Positions 33,406-41,219 of a DNA stretch of 64,000 bases are shown here, one piece after another; positions within the stretch are counted from its first letter, which is position 1, and the number at the start of each line of letters is the position of its first letter. This stretch comes from CBDFHC01 sp965247585 (GTDB lineage Bacteria; Chloroflexota; Dehalococcoidia; Lucifugimonadales; GCA-2712585), in NCBI GenBank assembly GCA_965247585.1, contig CBDFHC010000005.1, positions 434,001 through 498,000 on the forward strand, given 5' to 3'. The notes beneath the pieces were generated by a model that saw only the letters and a program-made list of their open reading frames with translations, did no database searches and was not told where the DNA came from. The translations under genes were made by a program, and so were the position numbers.

Positions 33406-34443
33406 ATGAAAGCTGCGTATATAGAAAGTCACGGCGGGCCGGAGGTCATCCAGTACGGGGACCTTCCCGACCCGGTCATAAGCCCTCACGAGGTGAAGAT
33501 TCGGGTCCGGGCCGCGGGGCTGAACCGGCTGGACGTGTACGGGCGCGCCGGCGTCCGGGGACAGCTCCGCGAGTTCCCTCCGCCGCACATCCTGGGCGGA
33601 GACTGCGCCGGGGACGTGGAGGAGGTGGGAGAGCAGGTAACCACCCTGACGGTGGGTCAGCGGGTTGTGGTCAACCCCAGGATTTCCTGCGGCGTATGCG
33701 CGTCGTGCCTGTCTGGCGACGACGACCTGTGCCGGCGGTCCCAGTTCCTTGGGTCCAATATGAACGGGAGCTACGCCGAATACGTAAAAGTGCCGGCGGT
33801 GAACGTTCATGCCATCTCGGACGCGGTGAGTTACGAGGCGGCGGCGGCGGCCCCAACGGTGTACTTGCCAATGTGGAACATGCTGGTCCGCAAGGGAAAG
33901 GTTAAGCCCTGGGAGACCGTGCTGGTGCTCTCAGCCTCGGCGGGAGTGGGCACCGCGGCCATCCAGGTGGTGAAGCAGGTCATCGGCGGCCGGGTCATTG
34001 CCACCACCAGCAGCGAAGAGAAGGCGGCCAAGGCCCTGGAGCTGGGGGCGGACCACGTGATTAACTACACCACGGAAGACGTGGCCGCCCGGGTGCGGGA
34101 GCTGACCAACCGGCGAGGCGTGGACGCGGTGGTGGACCACGTGGGGGCGGAGTTCTTCGAAGCGGCCTACAACTCGGTGCGTGCCGGCGGGAGGTACGGG
34201 GTTTGCGGGGTAACGTCCGGCTACCAGGCGCAGCTACACCTGGGGGCGCTGTTCACCAAGCAGCTTCACGTGTACGGGGTGTTCATGGGGTCCAAGGAGG
34301 ACATGCGGCAGATTGTAGCGATGATGGACCGCGGCGCCCTGAGCCCGGTGGTGCACCAGACTTTCCCCTTGGAGCAGGCGGCGGAGGCGCACCGGGTGAT
34401 GGAGGGAAGGAGCTTCTTCGGGAAGCTGGTGCTTACCGTCTAG
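33406..34443 (+). CDS. Zinc-type alcohol dehydrogenase/quinone oxidoreductase (MDR family)
   Basis: A 345-residue medium-chain dehydrogenase/reductase. The N-terminal GroES-like domain has GLNRLDVYGRAG and HILGGDCAGDVEEVG. Structural-zinc cysteines are present in ISCGVCASCLSGDDDLC. The Rossmann domain has LSASAGVGTAAIQVVKQV (about 165) and DHVINYTTEDV. The C-terminus EAHRVMEGRSFFGKLVLTV is typical of the family. It reduces quinones or enones, or oxidises alcohols, with NAD(P)H. The substrate is not evident from context. ATG 33406 has GGAGACGG upstream. Confidence 0.9.
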   Translation: MKAAYIESHGGPEVIQYGDLPDPVISPHEVKIRVRAAGLNRLDVYGRAGVRGQLREFPPPHILGGDCAGDVEEVGEQVTTLTVGQRVVVNPRISCGVCASCLSGDDDLCRRSQFLGSNMNGSYAEYVKVPAVNVHAISDAVSYEAAAAAPTVYLPMWNMLVRKGKVKPWETVLVLSASAGVGTAAIQVVKQVIGGRVIATTSSEEKAAKALELGADHVINYTTEDVAARVRELTNRRGVDAVVDHVGAEFFEAAYNSVRAGGRYGVCGVTSGYQAQLHLGALFTKQLHVYGVFMGSKEDMRQIVAMMDRGALSPVVHQTFPLEQAAEAHRVMEGRSFFGKLVLTV

Positions 34444-34506
34444 GCTTTCCTGCCCGGCCTCAACCTCCAACAAAACGTCACCTATCGGCCCTCTAACGCG
34501 CCCAGA

Positions 34507-34638
34507 AGGGAGAATCAGCCATAGCTATGCGTATTCTTGCCTGAGAGGACATCTAATCACGGGTTGGTGGTTCCCACCCACCCGCCCAGGAAGGTTTTTA
34601 AAAGTTTTTCTGAGGGACACCCTCAGACTCCCGGCAGG
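34507..34638 (+). repeat. Intergenic repeat family, copy 3
   Basis: This copy is in the gap 34444-34699 between the convergent quinone oxidoreductase and biotin carrier genes. The 5' module is AGGGAGAATCAGCCATAGC; the 3' part starts TAATCACGGGTTGGTGG, then GTTTTTAAAAGTTTTTC and the perfect hairpin CTGAGGG-ACA-CCCTCAG, ending ACTCCCGGCAGG. The second half is the best match to copy 4. Confidence 0.85.
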
Positions 34639-34699
34639 AAATCCCATTCCAGAGGCCGGACTGAAGTATTTCCGAGGCAGTATCCTCTTAGTGACCGCC

Positions 34700-35128
34700 C
34701 TACTCCAGCTCCACCAACGGGGCCCGGATGGTGATCTGCTGAAGCGGCGTCACGTGGACCAGTTTCACCGTGCCTTCCCGGGGCGCCCGGATGCTCTGCT
34801 CCATCTTCATAGCCTCCACCACACACACCTCGTCCCCCGCGGCGACGGTTTCGCCGGGCTTGACGCGGACCGAGAGCACCTTGCCGGACATGGGCGAGCT
34901 AATAAGCCCCGACTCGGCTGCCGGGGAGGAAGCGGGCGGCCGCGTGGCAGGGGCGGGAGGAGTCCCCGAAGGGTGTGCAGCGTTTGGTGGATGGGGAGGT
35001 CCGCCCTCCAGCTCCACCAGGATTGTGTGCCCCTCAACGGTGGCCTTGGCAGGAGAGCCCAACGGCTCCTCTACCTCAACGGTGTACCACCGCTCCCCAA
35101 CCTTGACCCGTACTAGCTTTACCGCCAC
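34700..35128 (-). CDS. Biotin carboxyl carrier protein
   Basis: A 142-residue biotin carrier subunit of an acyl-CoA carboxylase. The C-terminal biotinyl domain contains VVEAMKMEQSI (Lys is biotinylated) and the preceding PMSGKVLSVRVKPGETV. The N-terminal part (VKVGERWYTVEVEEP) and a Pro/Ala-rich linker (about 50-75) are typical. A GTG start at 35128 is chosen because GGAAA lies just upstream and it overlaps the accC stop by ten bases; the ATG at 35185 has no ribosome site. Together with accC it forms the biotin carboxylation half of a carboxylase. The carboxyltransferase subunit is not in the window, so the substrate (acetyl-, propionyl- or another acyl-CoA) is open. Confidence 0.9.
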   Translation of the reverse strand: MAVKLVRVKVGERWYTVEVEEPLGSPAKATVEGHTILVELEGGPPHPPNAAHPSGTPPAPATRPPASSPAAESGLISSPMSGKVLSVRVKPGETVAAGDEVCVVEAMKMEQSIRAPREGTVKLVHVTPLQQITIRAPLVELE

Positions 35129-36666
35129 CCGCTTTTTCCAACCTGCCTGGACGCCATCTGTCGCGCGCGGCCGTAGCTCTTCCATGAGCTGGCGTGGTCA
35201 CCGTTGGGCTCCGGCACCACATACCTGGAGCCGTTCGAGGCTATCAGCGTAGCCACGGCAGCGGCGGCGGCCAGCTCCAGCTCCGCCGTGACACCGTTGC
35301 CCGTTCCCGGCGCCGCCGTCAGCGAACCAGCTTCTATCAGATTGGACACCAGCCCGGTGTCGTAGTCGCCGCCGATGAACTCCTCGCTCTCCAGCACCCG
35401 CAGCAGGGTTGGGATGTTGGTGCTGACGCCTTCGATAAGGAACCCCTGCAGGGCGGAAACCAGGCGCAGACGGGCCTCATCCCTGGTCTCGCCCCAGCAC
35501 ATCAGCTTGGCCAGTAGCGGGTCGTAGTGGATGCCCACCTCGTATCCCTCATAAATGCCGCTGTCCAAGCGAACGTTCTCGCCCAGCTCCGGCGGCTGGC
35601 ACCGGGTAATGAGGCCCGAGGAGGGTAGAAAGCTGGAGGGGTCCTCCGCGTATACCCGGGCCTCCGCCGCGAAGCCGTTGGACTTGATCTCTTTCTGCTT
35701 GAACGGAAGCGGTTCCCCGGCGGCGATTCGAATCTGGGCCTCCACCAGGTCCATGCCGGTGATCATCTCGGTGATGCCGTGCTCTACCTGGAGACGCTTG
35801 TTCATCTCCATGAAGTAAGCCTCGCCCACCGCGGAGACCAGGAACTCGACGGTGCCGGCGCTGGTGTAGCCAATGTGCTTCGCCAGCTTCAGGGCGTTTT
35901 TGCTGAGCGCCTTGCGCTGCTTGGCGTTCAGCTTCATGGAGGGGGCCACTTCCAAAATCTTCTGGTTCCTTCGCTGGACGGAGCAGTCGCGCTCCAGCAG
36001 ATGAACCGTCTTCCCCTTCTCGTCGGCGATGACCTGCACTTCGACGTGCGATGCGTGCTCCAGGTAACGTTCGAAGTAGAGCCTGGGGCTGCCGAACGAA
36101 TTGCTGGCCTGGTGCCGTGCCCGGTCAATGATGGGCTCCAGCTCCTCGTGCGAATAGACGATCTGCATTCCGATGCCGCCCCCGCCGGCGGCGGCCTTGA
36201 CCATCAGGGGGAAGCCCAGCTTCTTGGCCCGCTTGAGCGCGTTCCGGTCTCCCACAACGGAGCTTGTGCCGGGGAGGACCGGCAGCCCGGCCTTCTTGGC
36301 TATGTTGCGCGCCACCAGCTTGTCGCTCATCCGCTCCAGGACGTCCGGCGACGGACCGATGAATTTGATGCCCGCCTCGCGGCACGCCAGCGCAAAGGCA
36401 GCGTTCTCGGAGAGGAAGCCGTAGCCGGGATGAATCGCCTCGGCGCCGGAGGACCGGGCCACCTCGATTATCTTGACGATGTTGAGATAGCTCTCCGAGG
36501 CGGGAGCGGGACCTATGGGATATGCCTCGTCGGCCTGAAGCACGTGAAGCGCTTCGGCGTCCGCCTCAGAGTAGACCGCCACGGTGCTGACGCCCAACTG
36601 CTGGCAGGCGCGGACGATTCGGCAGGCGATTTCGCCACGGTTGGCGATGAGGATTTTGTTAAACAT
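35119..36666 (-). CDS. accC: Biotin carboxylase subunit (AccC-like)
   Basis: A 515-residue ATP-grasp enzyme that carboxylates biotin on its carrier. N-terminal motif KILIANRGEIACRIVRAC, the ATP loop KAAAGGGGIGMQIV (about 160), SCxQRRNQK-type region CSVQRRNQKILE, and the catalytic EMNKRLQVEHGITEMITG. The family usually has EMNxRLQVEHPVTE, so the Gly-Ile in place of Pro-Val is a small departure. The last 60 residues (from about 455) extend beyond the usual end, with an Ala/Glu-rich segment, perhaps an adaptor to the carrier. First gene of the accC-biotin carrier pair. Confidence 0.95.
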   Translation of the reverse strand: MFNKILIANRGEIACRIVRACQQLGVSTVAVYSEADAEALHVLQADEAYPIGPAPASESYLNIVKIIEVARSSGAEAIHPGYGFLSENAAFALACREAGIKFIGPSPDVLERMSDKLVARNIAKKAGLPVLPGTSSVVGDRNALKRAKKLGFPLMVKAAAGGGGIGMQIVYSHEELEPIIDRARHQASNSFGSPRLYFERYLEHASHVEVQVIADEKGKTVHLLERDCSVQRRNQKILEVAPSMKLNAKQRKALSKNALKLAKHIGYTSAGTVEFLVSAVGEAYFMEMNKRLQVEHGITEMITGMDLVEAQIRIAAGEPLPFKQKEIKSNGFAAEARVYAEDPSSFLPSSGLITRCQPPELGENVRLDSGIYEGYEVGIHYDPLLAKLMCWGETRDEARLRLVSALQGFLIEGVSTNIPTLLRVLESEEFIGGDYDTGLVSNLIEAGSLTAAPGTGNGVTAELELAAAAAVATLIASNGSRYVVPEPNGDHASSWKSYGRARQMASRQVGKSGWR

Positions 36667-36810
36667 GGATAGCGGCTAATTATACAACTACTGCTCATCC
36701 TCCCGGGATGGCTTTTAAAGACTATATCTCCAAAGCTGAATCGCCTACGTATCTAGCGGGTCCCTGCAGATCAGAGCTTGGAGAGAGAGGACCCTCACTA
36801 GGCGGGGATT

Positions 36811-36985
36811 CCGGGGGAGTCAGCCATGGCGATGGGGATGGCCACTACGAGGGACTGCGAATCACAGGATGGTGGTTCCCACCCACCCACCCAGGAAGGT
36901 TTTTAAAAGTTTTTCTGAGGGACGCCCTCAGACTCCCGGCGGCCACCACCCAGGTTACATGCACTTTCCTGTGTGGTTGGTGTTG
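36811..36985 (+). repeat. Intergenic repeat family, copy 4 (most complete)
   Basis: In the 412-base gap between accC and recO (36667-37078) lies the longest copy. The 5' module GGGGGAGTCAGCCATGGCG and GATGGGGATGGCC leads to CGAATCACAGGATGGTGG, then GGTTTTTAAAAGTTTTTC, the hairpin CTGAGGG-ACG-CCCTCAG and ACTCCCGGCGG. A 3' tail CTTTCCTGTGTGGTTGGTG is shared with copy 5. The loop base change ACA to ACG keeps the stem intact. The rest of the gap has no gene. Confidence 0.85.
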
Positions 36986-37057
36986 ATTGCGCGCAGGTAG
37001 CGCCCTTTCAAAGGCCGGGCTGGGCTATTTTCGGGGCAATCCCCCAGAAGAGTTTTC

Positions 37058-37068
37058 GGGGGGGGGGG
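37058..37068 (+). repeat. Homopolymer tract of 11 G
   Basis: Eleven consecutive G bases lie ten bases beyond the recO stop. Such tracts are prone to slippage, but this one is outside any coding region and next to the repeat copy, so a phase-variation role is not supported. Confidence 0.5.
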
Positions 37069-37078
37069 CAGGGTCAAC

Positions 37079-37882
37079 TTAGAATTTTGGTTCATGCTGG
37101 TGCCCCGATGGCATAGGGGCGCCGGCCGGTTTGCGGTCAAGCTGGTCCATGAACCTCCTGGAGCGCACTTCCCGGTCCAGCCAGTAGCGCACCGTGCCGT
37201 CCAGGATTCCCCGTAGCTGCGCGTTCAGCGAGGCGGAGAGATTCACCCGGGGGGCCGTCAGGGCGGGGCTACGATGGAAGTGCCGCAACACCTTCAGCGC
37301 GGGCAGAGATAGTGGGGCCGCTGAGGGCTGGGTGGAAGCGCATTGACCACAGAGGACGCCGCCCAGGTCTATGCTGAATCGGTGGTCTCCAGGGGTTAGC
37401 TCCCGGCGGCACTCCACGCACTGGAACAGCTCCGGCATGAAGCCGCACACGGTCAGTAGCTGCCACTGGAAGTGGGCAATGACAACGTCTGACTGATCGG
37501 AGCCGGCGAGGCTGCGTAAGGAGGCGAGGAACAGTTGATAAAGGCTGGGGTTGGCGCTCCCCTCCGCGGCGAAGCCGTCCACCAGCTCCACCAGGTAGAG
37601 CGCCCTGGCGGTGGCGTCCAGGTCCGATTTGACCGCGGTGAAACTCTCCACACTCTGGACCTGCGCCAGGCTGTCCATACCCCGCCCCCTGGTGACCGCC
37701 ATCTCCACCCGCGTCAAGGGCTCCAAGTGGCCCATCATCCGGCTGGTGAGCTTTTGCGCGCCCCAGGCCATGGCCCGCAGCTTCGAGCCGTCGCTCTGGA
37801 GCAGGGTAACCACCAGCGCCCCCTCGCCCGTGGGGAATGACCGCAAAACGATGCCCTCGGCGCGGTAGTGCCTGCTGGTCAC
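37079..37882 (-). CDS. recO: DNA repair protein RecO
   Basis: A 267-residue RecO, the RecF-pathway factor that loads RecA on SSB-coated DNA. The N-terminal OB fold has YRAEGIVLRSFPTGEGALVVTLL and AMAWGAQKLTS. The helical C-terminal part has a zinc site with CVECRRELT and VLCGQCAS (C-x2-C twice). It starts four bases after the recR stop in the same operon, and RecO and RecR form one complex. It is the last gene of the proB-proA-orf-recR-recO series. Confidence 0.94.
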   Translation of the reverse strand: MTSRHYRAEGIVLRSFPTGEGALVVTLLQSDGSKLRAMAWGAQKLTSRMMGHLEPLTRVEMAVTRGRGMDSLAQVQSVESFTAVKSDLDATARALYLVELVDGFAAEGSANPSLYQLFLASLRSLAGSDQSDVVIAHFQWQLLTVCGFMPELFQCVECRRELTPGDHRFSIDLGGVLCGQCASTQPSAAPLSLPALKVLRHFHRSPALTAPRVNLSASLNAQLRGILDGTVRYWLDREVRSRRFMDQLDRKPAGAPMPSGHQHEPKF

Positions 37883-37886
37883 GGGG

Positions 37887-38504
37887 CTACAGCTCCCGGC
37901 GGCCCTGATAGGCCCGGGACAGCGTCACCTCGTCGGCATATTCCAGGTGCCCGCCCACCGGCAGGCCGCGGGCCAGATTGGTCACCTTTACACCCAGGGG
38001 CGAGATCAACCGCTGGATATACATGGCAGTGGCATCGCCCTCCAAAGTGGGGTTCACCCCAATGACCACCTCCGTCACCGCCCCGTTCTCCAGCCGCCGC
38101 AGCAGCTCCCGGATTTTCAGGTCCTCCGGGCCAATGCCGTTCAGCGGCGAGATCACGCCGTGGAGCACGTGGTAGAGGCCCCGGTAGAAGTTGCCCCGCT
38201 CCAGCGCCAGCACGTCCAGTGGCTCTTCCACCACGCAGATGGCCGTCTGGTCACGGCGGGGGTTGCTACAGATGGCACAGGGGTCTATCTCCGTCAGATT
38301 CTGGCACTGGGAGCAGAAGATAATACTGTCCTTCACGCCCAGCACCGCGTCCGCCAGCGACTGGGCATCCTCCGAGGGGAGGCGAATGATGAAATACGCC
38401 AGCCGCTGGGCGCTCTTGGGGCCAATGCCGGGGAGCCGGTTCAGCTCTCGGATAAGCCTAGCCACCGGCGCCGGGGCGGGGATGCTCTGGTCGTCGCTGG
38501 TCAT
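37887..38504 (-). CDS. recR: Recombination protein RecR
   Basis: A 205-residue RecR. Helix-hairpin-helix LNRLPGIGPKSAQRLAYF, zinc finger CSQCQNLTEIDPCAIC (four Cys), Toprim motif CVVEEPLDVLALE and the C-terminal Walker-like LARGLPVGGHLEYADEVTLS. All domains are intact and the length is normal. Works with RecO and RecF at stalled replication forks. Adjacent to recO, and to an uncharacterised gene upstream. Confidence 0.97.
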   Translation of the reverse strand: MTSDDQSIPAPAPVARLIRELNRLPGIGPKSAQRLAYFIIRLPSEDAQSLADAVLGVKDSIIFCSQCQNLTEIDPCAICSNPRRDQTAICVVEEPLDVLALERGNFYRGLYHVLHGVISPLNGIGPEDLKIRELLRRLENGAVTEVVIGVNPTLEGDATAMYIQRLISPLGVKVTNLARGLPVGGHLEYADEVTLSRAYQGRREL

Positions 38505-38518
38505 GGGGCGCTGGTGAC

Positions 38519-38824
38519 CTACCTGCCGTTGCCGTTCTGTTCGAAGCCGTGATCGCTGAAGACGCCCATGTCCCGACCCTGGAACACGTGGACGATGAAC
38601 TCGTCTCGATTGACGCCGGCCACGTCTACCAGCTCTTCGTCAATCGTCATGATCAGGGCCTGCACCGCCTCCGCGGTGAGGCTCTCCGAGACGCAGAGGG
38701 TGGCGTGGACGATGCTGCCGGCGTAATGCAGATCAATCCTGCCCACCGTATCGTCCTCCTCCATGATGGCGTACGACTCGGAATTCGGGGTCCGGCAATC
38801 TCGCTCAAAAGCGTATTCGACCAT
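38519..38824 (-). CDS. Conserved-looking small protein, unknown
   Basis: A 101-residue acidic protein beginning MVEYAFERDCRTPNSESYAI and continuing DLHYAGSIVHATLCVSESLTAEAVQALI, with alternating beta and helix pattern suggesting an alpha/beta fold. It has no signal or membrane segment. The gene lies 15 bases after proA and 15 bases before recR in the same direction, so it is a true gene of that operon. No family recognised; two Cys (10 and about 43) without a CxxC pair. Confidence 0.65.
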   Translation of the reverse strand: MVEYAFERDCRTPNSESYAIMEEDDTVGRIDLHYAGSIVHATLCVSESLTAEAVQALIMTIDEELVDVAGVNRDEFIVHVFQGRDMGVFSDHGFEQNGNGR

Positions 38825-38838
38825 TTCGAACTACGACC

Positions 38839-40113
38839 TCATTCCCGCACCTGGCCGGTGCCCAGGACGATCCACTTGTACGAAGTTACCTCCCGGAGGC
38901 CCATGGGTCCCCGGGCGTGGAACTTCTGGGTGCTGATGCCTATCTCCGCGCCGAGGCCGAATTGCCCCCCGTCAGTGAAGTAGGTGCTGGCGTTCACATA
39001 CACCGCCGCGGCGTCCACCTCGTCCAGGAACCGCATGGCCGCGCCGTAGTCCTGGGTCACCACCGCCTCCGAGTGGCCCGAGCCGTAGGCTTCAATGTGC
39101 TCCAGCGCCTGGTCCAGCGAGTCCACCACCTTGACCGACGCCACCAGAGACAGGAACTCCTGACCAAAGTCGTCCTCGCCGGCGGCGGTGACATTGGGGG
39201 ACCCCAGCGGCCCCAGGATGGAGAGCGCCCGCATGTCGCACCGCATCTCTACACCGGCGGCGGCCCATTCTTTGGCCAGGGCGGGCAGGTACTGGGGGGC
39301 CGCCTGGGAGTGGACCAGCAGCGTGTCCAGCGCGTTGCACACCGTGGGCCGCTTGATCTTGGCGTTGCAGGCAATCCGCACCGCCATGTCCAGGTCCGCG
39401 GACCGGTCCACGTAGGTGTGACAGACGCCCACGCCTCCGGTCACCACCGGCATGGTGGCGTTCTTGGCTACGTAACGGATGAAATCAGCGCCGCCCCGGG
39501 GCACCATCAGGTCAATGTACCGGTCCATCCCCAGCATGGATTCCACCAGCTTCCGGTCCGGGTCGTCCACGAACTGCACCGCGTCCCGGGGCACGTCCGC
39601 GGCTTCCAAGGCGTCGCGGACCAGCGCAGCCAGCACGCGGTTGGAGTTGATAGCCTCGCTGCCGCCGCGGAGGAGTGTGGCGTTGCCAGACTTCAGGCAC
39701 AAGGCGGCGATGTCCACCGTCACGTTGGGCCTGCTCTCATATATGGCGCCGATGACGCCCAGTGGGACCCGCTTCTTCCCCACCATCAGCCCGTTGGGGC
39801 GGGTCTGCATATCGAACACTTCCCCCACCGGGTCCGGAAGCGCCGCCACGGTGCGCACGTCCCTGGCCATCCCCTGCAACCGCTCCGGGGAGAGGAGCAG
39901 CCGGTCCAGAAGCGCGTCAGTCAGACCCTTGGCCTTTCCCGCCTCCATGTCGCGGCGGTTGGCCTCCAGGACCCGGTCCTGCTGCTCCAGCAACGCCGCG
40001 GCGATGCACTCCAGCGCCCCGTCCTTTCGTCCCGAAGGCAGGCGTGCCAGCGACCGGGCGGCCTTCCTGGCCGCCTCACCCTGGGCTTGAAGCTTATCTA
40101 CGGTGGTGGTCAC
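38839..40113 (-). CDS. proA: Gamma-glutamyl phosphate reductase
   Basis: A 424-residue ProA of proline synthesis that reduces glutamyl phosphate with NADPH. ALDH-like fold with VPLGVIGAIYESRPNVTVD, LRGGSEAINSNR, IDLMVPRGGADFI and the catalytic Cys in PTVCNALDTLLVH. It follows proB by 78 bases. Length and motifs are standard. Confidence 0.97.
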   Translation of the reverse strand: MTTTVDKLQAQGEAARKAARSLARLPSGRKDGALECIAAALLEQQDRVLEANRRDMEAGKAKGLTDALLDRLLLSPERLQGMARDVRTVAALPDPVGEVFDMQTRPNGLMVGKKRVPLGVIGAIYESRPNVTVDIAALCLKSGNATLLRGGSEAINSNRVLAALVRDALEAADVPRDAVQFVDDPDRKLVESMLGMDRYIDLMVPRGGADFIRYVAKNATMPVVTGGVGVCHTYVDRSADLDMAVRIACNAKIKRPTVCNALDTLLVHSQAAPQYLPALAKEWAAAGVEMRCDMRALSILGPLGSPNVTAAGEDDFGQEFLSLVASVKVVDSLDQALEHIEAYGSGHSEAVVTQDYGAAMRFLDEVDAAAVYVNASTYFTDGGQFGLGAEIGISTQKFHARGPMGLREVTSYKWIVLGTGQVRE

Positions 40114-40191
40114 GTTTTTTCCAATGTTCTCCCAATAGAAATTATTGCTTTCACCATTCCTATGACGCCGCCGCTTTCCTGTTCCCCTGGC

Positions 40192-40986
40192 TCACGCGGA
40201 CACCGGAGCGAACAACGTACCCACGTCCTCGCCGCGGTATACCAGCGAAACCACCCCAGGCCGCTGCCCATCGCACACCACCACGGTAACGCCGGCGCCG
40301 GTGGCCAGCTTCGCCGCCTCCACCTTGGTGCGCATCCCACCCCGGGACCAGGGCTTCACGCCGTCTCCCACCAGCGCTTCGATATCGTGGTCTATCCTAT
40401 CGACCCTGGGCACCCGCACGGCCGTGGGGTCCAGCCGGGGGTCCGTGGTCATCAGCCCCTCGGTATCGGTGAGGAGTATCAGCAGGTCCGCCTCCACCAG
40501 CCGGGCCACCAGGGCGGAAAGCACATCGTTGTCGCCAAAGATCTCGCCAATCTCCTCCACCGCCACCACGTCGTTTTCGTTAATGATGGGCACCACCCGC
40601 CGCTCCATCAGGGAGCGCAGCGTGTTGTGAACGTTGGTCGAGTGCTGGCTGTCCGAGAGGTCGTGCCGCGAGAGCAGCACCTGGGCTATGGTGATGTCCC
40701 ACCTCTCGAAGAGGGAGCTGTAGGTGTTCATCAGGTGGTTCTGCCCCACCGCGGCCAGCACCTGCCGAAAGGGCACGTTCGGCAGATCGCCCCGTTCGCC
40801 CAGGGGCCGGCGCCCCGCGGCGATGGCGCCGGAGGAGACCAGCAGCACCTCGGCGCCGGCCAGTTGGATGGCGGCAATCTGCTCCACCAAGTTAGCCATG
40901 GTGGGCAGGTGCAGCCTGTCGCTGCCCCCGGTTAAGACGCCGGTGCCCGCCTTCACCACGATGCGCTTGTAGGCCGTCCGGGACAT
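40192..40986 (-). CDS. proB: Glutamate 5-kinase
   Basis: A 264-residue ProB, the first enzyme of proline synthesis. The start motif is YKRIVVKAGTGVLTGG, then VSSGAIAAGRRPL, INENDVVAVEEI, FGDNDVLSALVARLV and LLTDTEGL. ATG 40986 is chosen for a GGAG site and because family sequence begins there; an upstream TTG at 41037 would add 17 residues. The C-terminal PUA domain found in many bacteria is absent, so this is the short form. First gene of the proB-proA operon. Confidence 0.96.
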   Translation of the reverse strand: MSRTAYKRIVVKAGTGVLTGGSDRLHLPTMANLVEQIAAIQLAGAEVLLVSSGAIAAGRRPLGERGDLPNVPFRQVLAAVGQNHLMNTYSSLFERWDITIAQVLLSRHDLSDSQHSTNVHNTLRSLMERRVVPIINENDVVAVEEIGEIFGDNDVLSALVARLVEADLLILLTDTEGLMTTDPRLDPTAVRVPRVDRIDHDIEALVGDGVKPWSRGGMRTKVEAAKLATGAGVTVVVCDGQRPGVVSLVYRGEDVGTLFAPVSA

Positions 40987-41219
40987 GCCGTCTCCGGCCA
41001 GGGCGGCCGAGGGAATTGTCTTTTCTCCGCTGTTCAATGGCCCCTTCGCTGCTGAGTTGCGGACGCTGTGATTATATCAGTCGTCGTTCCCGCACAGAAA
41101 GGACAGGCCCCTCTGAACGTTTACATTCCACCTCAGGCCTCAGTAAAATGCTCTAGAGGGCTGCCCCTCTGTTGGGGAGCCCCAATTATGCTTGTTTTTC
41201 GGGAAGGGGCGCTGACCAT

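Noticed and set aside
37058..37068. G tract as phase-variation switch for recO
   Set aside because: The tract is downstream of the recO stop and not in a promoter of any gene, so slippage would not change a product.
38917..40935. Long + strand open frame of 672 codons opposite proA/proB
   Set aside because: It spans two complete, motif-bearing genes on the other strand and reads as His/Gly/Arg-rich shadow sequence.
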